Origin: Doris montereyensis | Taxonomy: Eukaryota > Mollusca > Gastropoda > Nudibranchia > Dorididae | DNA length: 64,000 nt | Direction: 5' to 3' | NCBI GenBank assembly: GCA_037039925.1 | Contig: JAXRKP010000353.1 | Span: 137,501 to 201,500, forward strand | Part shown: positions 57,401 to 64,000 of the stretch, in pieces | How positions within the stretch are numbered: the first letter of the stretch is position 1 | Layout of the letters: each line of letters starts with the position of its first letter | Made by a program: the position numbers and the translations under genes | Notes under the pieces: generated by a model | What the model was told of the DNA's origin: nothing | Databases searched by the model: none | Seen by the model: the letters and a program-made list of their open reading frames with translations, nothing else

Positions 57401-58819
57401 GCCTTTCAGTGTATGGGTTTCTTTCTTTATCAGTTGCCATTCTACCTTTCGGTGTATGGGTTTCTTTCTTTATCAGTGCCATTCTCTTTTTCAGTGTATG
57501 GGTTTCTTTCTTTATCAGTTGCCATTCTACCTTTCGGTGTATGGGTTTCTTTCTTTATCAGTTGCCATTCTACCTTTCGGTGTTTGGGTTTCTTTCTTTA
57601 TCAGTTGCCATTCTACCTTTCGGTGTACGGGTTTCTTTCTTTATCAGTTGCCATTCTACCTTTCGGTGTATGGGTTTCTTTCTTTATCAGTTGCCATTCT
57701 ACCTTTCGGTGTGTGGGTTTCTTTCTTTATCAGTTGCCATTCTACCTTTCGGTGTTTGGGTTTCTTTCTTTATCAGTTCCATTCTACTTTTTGGTGTATG
57801 GGTTCCTTTCTTTATCAGTTGCCATTCTACCTTTCGGTGTATGGGTTTCTTTCTTTATCAGTTGCCATTCTACCTTTCGGTGTGTGGGTTTCTTTCTTTA
57901 TCAGTTGCCATTCTACCTTTCGGTGTTTGGGTTTCTTTCTTTATCAGTTGCCATTCTACTTTTTACGGTGTATGGGTTTCTTTCTTTATCAGTTGTCATT
58001 CTACCTTTCGGTGTTTGGGTTTCTTTCTTTATCAGTTGCCATTCTACCTTTCGGTGTGTGGGTTTCTTTCTTTATCAGTTGCCATTCTACCTTTCGGTGT
58101 TTGGGTTTCTTTCTTTATCAGTTGCCATTCTACCTTTCGGTGTATGGGTTCCTTTCTTTATCAGTTGCCATTCTACCTTTCGGTGTATGGGTTTCTTTCT
58201 TTATCAGTTGCCATTCTACCTTTCGGTGTGTGGGTTTCTTTCTTTATCAGTTGCCATTCTACCTTTTCGGTGTGTGGGTTTCTTTCTTTATCAGTTGCCA
58301 TTCTACCTTTCGGTGTATGAGTTTCTTTCTTTATCAGTTGCCATTCTACCTTTCGGTGTATGGGTTTCTTTCTTTATCAGTTCCTATTTTACCTTTCGGT
58401 GTATGGGTTCAGATGCCCGAGATGACATTTCCTGTTTCCTTCCAAAAATGTTAAATTTCTATGCTTCAATGCCTCTATTATATCCACTTTCTCCAATGTC
58501 TGCCTTTTGGTTTTTTACCTTGGGCTTTAGCATTGTATACTGATTTAGGAAATGCGTGTCACATGTCTTTCCCAAGGAACACAACGGTGGGCCTAGCTTT
58601 ACAAAGATTCGAACCTGGACCCTCATGATCCCAAGTCCAGCAGCCTAACCACTCGGCCACTGAAGCCACCTTGTCTTCATGTACCGCTTTAATATGGCTA
58701 GCTGCTTCCAACAGCTACTGAACAAGATACCTGTACAACAGAGATCGTGGATTTACCTGATTGTCAGCCTCCTCATATGGATCTGTAAACACAACGCAGT
58801 CTTCAAGAATAATATCTGT
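51351..58819 (-). CDS. PPIL2: PPIL2, last three exons
   Basis: PPIL2 (CYC4/Cyp60) is a nuclear protein with an N-terminal U-box (ubiquitin ligase) and a cyclophilin domain, linked to the spliceosome (family knowledge). Three minus-strand exons are seen, 58819-58757, 54269-54127 and 51447-51351, joined in consistent phases. They give 100 residues: TDIILEDCVVFTDPYEEADN, then a Lys/Glu-rich stretch, FKQGVGKYINSGS, a basic KKxKM patch and the C-terminal GFGDFSSW. Vertebrate PPIL2 has matching VFVDPYEEAD, RQGVGKYINP and GFGDFSSW. The catalytic domains are upstream, beyond 58820, and were not found up to 64000. All three exons are intact. Confidence 0.95.
51555..51820 (-). repeat. SINE-A copy 10 (near full length)
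   Basis: Plus strand: tttgatttgatttacatcca (tail), aactacggtgatctacaggg, gtgatctgcacacgggacct, tcgatccacctacctggatc, ggtggggctcgaacccattg (B-box complement). Lies in the last PPIL2 intron. Confidence 0.92.
51832..52660. other. PPIL2 last intron, no feature
   Basis: AT-rich sequence between SINE-A copy 10 and the 28-bp array. Nothing recognised. Confidence 0.45.
52661..53642. repeat. 27/28-bp minisatellite
   Basis: About 35 units of gaattgaaggaatttcacgg plus gcctcagt. Frequent single-base variants (caggcctc, caatgaattgg, a short unit near 52880) indicate moderate age. Fills a large part of the last PPIL2 intron. Confidence 0.96.
53643..54126. other. PPIL2 last intron, right part
   Basis: Contains a gt run near 53911-53930 and atgtatgtat-rich sequence. 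Ends at the minus-strand donor gtgagt (complement at 54121-54126). Confidence 0.5.
54127..54269 (-). CDS. PPIL2: PPIL2 penultimate exon
   Basis: 143 nt, minus-strand acceptor tttctttcag, donor CTGT|gtgagt. Reads LKQERQEELERQMKQKEDNS, KKLKRKSGSDGLKVFKQGVG, KYINSGS plus two bases. Contains the family motif QGVGKYIN. Confidence 0.95.
54285..54606. repeat. 29-bp minisatellite abutting a PPIL2 acceptor
   Basis: Eleven units of accagaatatctcattccta plus ttacatata, very uniform. Starts about 15 bp from the acceptor of the PPIL2 penultimate exon, so the branch-point zone of that intron lies in the array. Confidence 0.96.
54607..55289. other. PPIL2 intron, no feature
   Basis: Unique-looking AT-rich sequence between two arrays; no exon recognised on either strand. 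Confidence 0.45.
55290..58418. repeat. 43-bp satellite array (3.1 kb)
   Basis: About 72 units of ttctttctttatcagttgcc plus attctacctttcggtgtatgggt. The main variants are one-base swaps (ctgcc/ctacc, cagtg/cggtg, gtttatg/gtgtatg, gtttggg), grouped in neighbouring units, a sign of local duplication. 43 is not a multiple of three and the unit has no stop in any plus frame, so all three frames stay open for kilobases (up to 1006 codons, 43-residue period). Intronic and antisense to PPIL2; probably non-coding. Confidence 0.97.
58548..58668 (-). repeat. SINE-B copy 4 (5' half)
   Basis: Plus strand: cccaaggaacacaacggtgg, aaagattcgaacctggaccc, catgatcccaagtccagcag, cctaaccactcggccactga. Head on the right; body truncated at left. 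Ends 89 bp from a PPIL2 exon. Confidence 0.9.
58757..58819 (-). CDS. PPIL2: PPIL2 third-last exon
   Basis: 63 nt, 21 codons, phase 0 both sides; minus-strand acceptor ttcatttcag, donor CAG|gtaaat. Reads TDIILEDCVVFTDPYEEADN plus Q, matching the post-cyclophilin segment of PPIL2. Confidence 0.95.
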
Positions 58820-58837
58820 CTGAAATGAATGAACAAA

Positions 58838-59243
58838 TAAATTTAAAAAATAAATACATGCATACCATACAAACGTAAATTATAAATTTAAAAAATAAAT
58901 ACATGCATACCATACAAACGTAAATTATAAATTAAAAAAATAAATACATACATACCATACAAACGTAAATTATGAATTTAAAAAATTAATACATACCATA
59001 CAAACGTAAATTATAAATTAAAATAATAAATACATACATACCATACAAACGTAAATTATAAATTTAAAAAATAAATACATACATACCATACAAACGTAAA
59101 TTATAAATTTTAAAAATAAGTACATACATACCATACAAACGTAAATTATAAATTAAAAAAAATAAATACATACATACCATACAAACGTAAATTATAGATT
59201 TAAAAATAAATACATACATACCATACAAACGTAAATTATAAAT
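58838..59243. repeat. 44-bp AT-rich minisatellite abutting a PPIL2 acceptor
   Basis: Nine to ten units of aaaataaatacatacatacc plus atacaaacgtaaattataaattt. Begins about 18 bp upstream (minus sense) of the PPIL2 exon at 58819. Confidence 0.95.
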
Positions 59244-59299
59244 CAACTAAACAAAGACAGACGAAATACATGATGAAAGCAAAGAGGCGTGGGTGGTCT

Positions 59300-59395
59300 G
59301 AATGTACGCTGCAGACAGCTAGACTTGAGACCATGAAGTTACAGGTTCGAATCCTTGGCATAATGGTTCAACATTTGCTTGCAAGCATGGGTGAC
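59300..59395 (+). repeat. tRNA-like SINE head
   Basis: gcagacagctagacttgaga, ccatgaagttacaggttcga, atccttggcataatgg. The B-box-like ggttcgaatcc is clear; the region resembles the SINE-C head at 41460-41510. No body follows. Confidence 0.4.
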
Positions 59396-59532
59396 ACTTT
59401 TTTTGCATTCTAACCAGGAATACATGGGTATAAGTACATGTATAAACCAAAAGATCCCTTTCACCCCAACTCTACCAGAGAACTAATCAAACATGGTTGA
59501 CACACAACTAACTGTGTGTTTGTGTGTGTGTG

Positions 59533-59760
<228 letters not shown>

Positions 59761-61645
59761 AGAGAGAGAAACTGTTTTTCTCTGTGTCTGTCTGTCTCTC
59801 CCTTTGTTTAAACACTAACTTCAAGCCTATTCAGTACGCATACGAAAAGTTATGAATGAGAATGTTTTGCCTCTCCTCTTCCAATCGGGAAAAAAAATAT
59901 TTCAATTTTCATTTGTTGAGTTGAATGTTTTGGATGATTTCATTGATGTTGTGTGTTTACCCGTTACCAACCATAATCTCATTTCGTAATTGCTGTCAAA
60001 AGGAAATTTCCTTTTAAGGTAAGGAATTAATGTCAAATCGTGACGTATCAGATCATGGGCGATAAGCTATTGGAAGACAAAGTGAAAAGCAGAAGTTCTT
60101 GTTTGTCGTTTTTTATAATCCGCGATCCACCGGTTCCAGTACTCCAAAATCGTGACTGAGCAGGACTCGAGTCCATAATCTAATATTCCTCGGAATTGAC
60201 TTCGATTTAATTTCCACTTTCCTCTGCCTAAAAAAAATTAAGAGTTACGGTTCTTAGTCAATGGCTGCCTCCTGACTTCGAAACCTAACTGGAGCTAGAG
60301 CTAGATTTATCTATTTTCGACCGCTTTCCACGTAATTTATCGAAAATAATCTCAACGTATATCTTTAAAACAAGGAAGAAAATTTGCAAGGTGATCTAAT
60401 GCAGAAATTTAAATACGCTAAAAGTTAACAAGAGAGTTTTAAGAGACGGTCATTGCAGTTGCAGGATTCCTGGATTGCTTTGTAAATTGTATTGTCTGTT
60501 GCTGTGGGCACTGTGGCTCAGGATCAGGGATGGTAATAGTGTGTGCCCGACTATGGTAGTCCTTCCATCTACTTTTCACACTCATTTGCATAATACTGTA
60601 TAGATGCTGTAAAGTCACAGATTTGCCATTCATGAAATCTATCTGTTTTCGTGACATGACAGAAGAACATGAAGACCATTATGATTATTAAATGATCTGC
60701 AATTAAACAGTTAAAACTAGAATTGAAACAATTATCTCAGACTCAAACAAGCCCTAGATCTGGATCTACTCCCACTAGACGGATATTTTCTATTAATACT
60801 TATATGCAATCCATTTTTCACAAGACTAGAAATGGCAATAATGAGATTTAAACTCCTGGTTTTGTTTCCTTTTTAAACATTTGTGTTTTATTCCCGAATT
60901 AAGAATTATAAAGCAAGAAAACAAAGGTCATTAATGAAACGAGAGAGACAGACAGTCTGTGACAGAAACACAGGGAATCAGATTTCAGCAAAATAGGAGG
61001 AAAAATCATTTGTACAGAGATGCGACATAAAACTGTTATCGGATAGCACATCTTTTGCCGGAAATCGAAATGAGACGGCACAGCTCTAGTTTTGTTGTCA
61101 TAAAATTTTTGTAATGAGAGGGATGTCTCTGGCACCCATTTTGTGAAACCTGCCAACAGACAATTTATGACGGAATGCAAAGTGAATGTCAATGATTGAT
61201 CTTAAAATGTAGAACCAAGACATTATATATTGGAAAATCAGAGGGCACAAGATCAAAACTAGTGGAATGTCCAGTCATATCGCCTACAATTACAAAAACA
61301 GCACAATCTTTTTGTCAAGTAGAACCATCAAATGATATAAATCTAAAGTATTTAAAAATAGTTTGAAGTGCTTTTTTTTTATAACAGTTGTATGTATTTC
61401 CATCAAATCTTTCCACTTAATAAAGGATGCAAACAAATTTGATAGATAAATATTTACTGTCACGTTTATTTTTTTGTTCTCTAATGTGTTATTTTCTTCT
61501 TTAAGTTCATCACTGGATTGATGAGTGAGTCACATGGCCACATGAAGAATCTTCTTCAGTTGCAGGCATAAGAAGAAAACCAGTATAATAAAAGGAGAAG
61601 TAATAGAAACAAGAGAATGAACCATCACTGATGATATTCGTAACC
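59761..61645. other. Upstream region of ZSWIM3-like gene / PPIL2 intron
   Basis: No exon recognised. Minus strand was read for PPIL2 cyclophilin motifs (for example FGRVVGG) and none was found. May hold the promoter and 5' UTR of the ZSWIM3-like gene. Confidence 0.5.
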
Positions 61646-61917
61646 ATGGATACTCAGGATGTCAACACAAATCCAGCTGATTCGAAATGCCGATTTCTAC
61701 AGAGGAACAGGAATCAAGAAAGGACGAGACTGAAAATAAACAGTCTTCCTCTGGCAAAGTTCAGGACACGGCAGACACACTCAAAAAAATCGAACTGAAC
61801 GTGGAATTTTCATCTTTCATTGAGCTGCGCAACGCCTTAGAAAAATATCAGACAGAGAATCATGTGCAGCTTATTGTGAAAGATTCCAAACTTTTGAATG
61901 CAGAGTCAACTCGAAAG
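61646..61917 (+). CDS. ZSWIM3-like exon 1
   Basis: The ATG at 61646 has a strong context (accATGG) and reads MDTQDVNTNPADSK, but the clear coding frame begins MPISTEEQ at 61687, two bases out of step. One A missing from the run at 61698 region (tcgaaatgcc) would join them as DSKMPIS. If not, translation starts at 61687. Donor AAAG|gtatgg, phase 0. Confidence 0.75.
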
Positions 61918-63381
61918 GTATGGAGTTTACTGCGTGATGCCTGCCAGTCAGTCGAATACTGTCAAAAAAAGTAATACATATTATTTCTATATATACTTAC
62001 AATCCTTTCTACGACTTATGACTCATATTTCATAAGAGTGTTTTGTAGTTATCGTGTGTGAGTTCTTTTCAACTGATTTTTTACCCTTCTTCTGTTACAG
62101 TCAATAAATCAAGGTGTGAAGATTTCATTACGTGATTATGTCCTTTTATATATATATGTACCTTCAGTTTTTTTAGAAACGATATATGCGTTACTTTTTA
62201 TGAACAGTATAGTATAATTGTTATTTGTTGATGGTTGTTTGTTTGTTTGGTAATCATTGGTATAGGTTGTTGGTGTTTATGTTGCATTAATATAGATACG
62301 TTTTTAAATCTTTGTAAATTGTTGTCACACATACAAAAATCGTTTAAAAACAACTTCCATTCATAACATAAATAAATGTCTAAATAGCCGTTCTAAATAG
62401 GTGTAATTCCTTAATAAATTTTTTTTAAATAAAGACTATGCTGAGAAGGAGGGATCTGACTCTGTATTGTATGGCTTCAATTTGAGGTATAATTATAATA
62501 CACATTATATAATTGAGTTCATTTCTCTTTGAGCAACCAAAAAGAGAAAAAAAGAAATTACATTACTTCTTGCCTGCATTGGAAAGTTGGGGGTGCTGCC
62601 AGTAGATTTTGCTTTTTTCCTTTCACTCTTTCACTTATCTTTCATCTTGCGGCCATTTCTTAATTCACCCGTAAATCACAACTTGAGATAGACGGGGTAA
62701 ATTCCAATAAAAATTCTAAACTTTTTGTCTCATCCTTGATATTGTAAACATTCCATGGGCTATTTGTGTCAATACTGTCAATTTGCAAGTCCTATAGTTG
62801 TAAAAAGTGTATCATTTCTCCTCCAGATCATCCCCAAAGTGTACCACCTTGTCAACAAAAATCTCATGTATCATTCTATCACCTATTGCTGTAAATGCCA
62901 TGGAGAGCTCAAGCAAAAGCCTGCAACCAGAATAAAAAATGTCGGGTGAGATGATCTACATTCAAAAAACCGTTTTGTCCAAAAACTCTTAATCTGAAAC
63001 TTGTATTGGTCTATTTGAACCCCCCCCTTTCCCCCTCTACCACCTTTTATCTTTTGAAGTTTTTCTTTTCAATATCATTGAAATTCATATATGCACTAAG
63101 TCTAAATATGGTAAAAAAAAATCATTTTAAATTGTCCTTTTCATTCAAATTTTAATTGTTATATTTTATTCCATAATAATGCATTATTATACATATATTT
63201 AACTGTAGTATTACATTATGATAAAACCCTGTTTAATTTTAGCGCCAAGCGTCTCAACTGTCCAGTGTATTTGCGGTTCAAACTCACGTCTGATTTGCAA
63301 AGCCTGACGCTCTTTGACATCTATGAACTTCACAATCACGCCATTGACCCCAACACATTCCAACTTCCTCCCCGTCAACAG
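61646..63381 (+). CDS. ZSWIM3-like protein, first three exons (gene continues)
   Basis: ZSWIM1/ZSWIM3 proteins are nuclear zinc-finger proteins of unclear function whose N-terminal module resembles FAR1/WRKY-GCM1 DNA-binding domains of transposase origin (family knowledge). Exons 61646-61917, 62827-62945 and 63243-63381 join in phase. Readable parts are FSSFIELRNALEKYQTENHV, then ITYCCKCHGELKQKP, then RLNCPVYLRFKLTSDLQSLT and IYELHNHAID. The Cys pairs plus HNH fit a C2-HxH cluster. Vertebrate ZSWIM3 has a comparable CPAYLLLRY... HIH segment. The later exons with the SWIM motif would lie beyond the window. Family call fairly sure, orthology uncertain. Confidence 0.75.
61918..62826. other. ZSWIM3-like intron 1
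   Basis: AT-rich; a SINE-C copy at 62580-62715. Ends at acceptor ttctcctccag. Confidence 0.55.
62580..62715 (+). repeat. SINE-C copy 10
   Basis: gttgggggtgctgccagtag, ttttcctttcactctttcac, ttatctttcatcttgcggcc, ttaattcacccgtaaatcac, ending gggtaaattccaataaaa. Confidence 0.85.
62827..62945 (+). CDS. ZSWIM3-like exon 2
   Basis: 119 nt, donor GTCGG|gtgaga, phase 0 to 2. Reads IIPKVYHLVNKNLMYHSITY, CCKCHGELKQKPATRIKNV. Carries CCKCH, probably first metal ligands. Confidence 0.85.
63243..63381 (+). CDS. ZSWIM3-like exon 3
   Basis: 139 nt, acceptor gtttaattttag, donor CAG|gtaggc. Completes a Gly codon, then AKRLNCPVYLRFKLTSDLQS, LTLFDIYELHNHAIDPNTFQ, LPPRQQ. The HNH pair fits the second half of the zinc cluster. 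Confidence 0.88.
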
Positions 63382-64000
63382 GTAGGCCTATTTATTTCAG
63401 GAGAGTTGCGATTAAGTTCATTTCGTCAGTTTGCTCACCAATGATATTGTTAACACTAAAACCACCATTGCGTGGCATTATTATTATTATTGCGAGTAGG
63501 CTTCCTAATTAGTAAACGTGGATGGAAGTTTTTTTAACGATTAGACAGAAGCCTCTGTAAACACTGAATAGGAATAGTCAGTCAGTGACCTTCTTGATGT
63601 TGCCACACTGCAATTCTTACAGCCCAGAAGTTTAAAGTTTTGCGTATCAAAATAACCAGAATACAGAAAATAATATTATCAAACTTGACTATAGTATACA
63701 TATATCGAAATGACAAAGTTTTTATATCACAGTTGGCATTACTGAGCCTAAAAACAAAAAGGAAAGAAATTTCATTCATTTAACGCTAAAAATAAAATAA
63801 AGAGATCTACTTGCATATGGGCTTGAAATTGTTATGGTTTTATTCATGTGATCTATGAGTCAATTTGACTGATAACATTGGTAGATCCTGAAGATTGAAT
63901 GAACCGTTCAGTGAGTCAGTTTTATATTTACATTCCCAAATCTTGCGATCGGAAACCACCATCCAGAGCCAAATAACCAGCAATCGGCAAAATGATCATC
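63382..64000. other. ZSWIM3-like intron 3 (to window end)
   Basis: No exon or repeat recognised, apart from a short ATT run near 63478-63491. Confidence 0.45.

Noticed and set aside
55214..58543. Very long open frames (up to 1006 codons) on the plus strand
   Set aside because: They exist in all three frames because a 43-bp stop-free unit is repeated; no splice, start or domain evidence. Kept as a satellite.
60439..60657. A 72-codon minus-strand frame as a PPIL2 exon
   Set aside because: No similarity to PPIL2 and no matching splice phases seen.

Overview
This is a eukaryotic, intron-rich, AT-rich window. It has short exons (43 to 216 nt) separated by kilobase introns with GT/AG borders, and it is full of tRNA-derived SINEs, microsatellites and minisatellites. 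Protein resemblances and repeat style suggest a lophotrochozoan animal, most likely a mollusc (a gastropod would fit). This is inference; no taxonomic marker is present.

Three protein genes can be supported. (1) Plus strand, 845 to 36591: the 3' half of a CLIP1 (CLIP-170) orthologue. Fifteen exons encode coiled coil and end in the two CCHC zinc knuckles typical of CLIP-170; the CAP-Gly exons lie before the window. (2) Minus strand, 58819 to 51351: the last three exons of PPIL2 (a cyclophilin/U-box ubiquitin ligase), ending in its conserved GFGDFSSW tail. The U-box and cyclophilin exons are not in the window. (3) Plus strand, from about 61646 past the window end: the first exons of a ZSWIM3-like gene with a FAR1/WRKY-GCM1-type zinc cluster. 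Because no further PPIL2 exons are seen up to 64000, this third gene probably lies inside a PPIL2 intron on the opposite strand. CLIP1 and PPIL2 are convergent, about 15 kb apart. The genes share no evident pathway: CLIP1 concerns microtubule plus ends, PPIL2 the spliceosome and ubiquitin, and the ZSWIM3-like protein probably DNA binding.

The rest is repeats. Four SINE-like families (called A, B, C and D here) account for about thirty copies, some nested with visible target-site duplications. A decayed LINE occupies 22.7 to 25.7 kb, with a second fragment at 19.1 kb. Two 302/303-bp elements with terminal inverted repeats form a MITE family. A separate 2.07-kb element with terminal inverted repeats (15985 to 18058) carries a 41/43-bp satellite at its centre. 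More than a dozen tandem arrays cover roughly a fifth of the window; the largest are 46.7 to 49.6 kb and 55.3 to 58.4 kb. Several arrays appear to have grown out of SINE sequence.

No clearly new biochemical system was found. The observations most worth a second look are satellites born inside SINEs, the satellite-cored inverted-repeat element, arrays abutting PPIL2 splice acceptors, the probable gene-within-intron arrangement, and seven single-base indels in otherwise well-conserved CLIP1 exons, which look more like assembly errors than gene decay.
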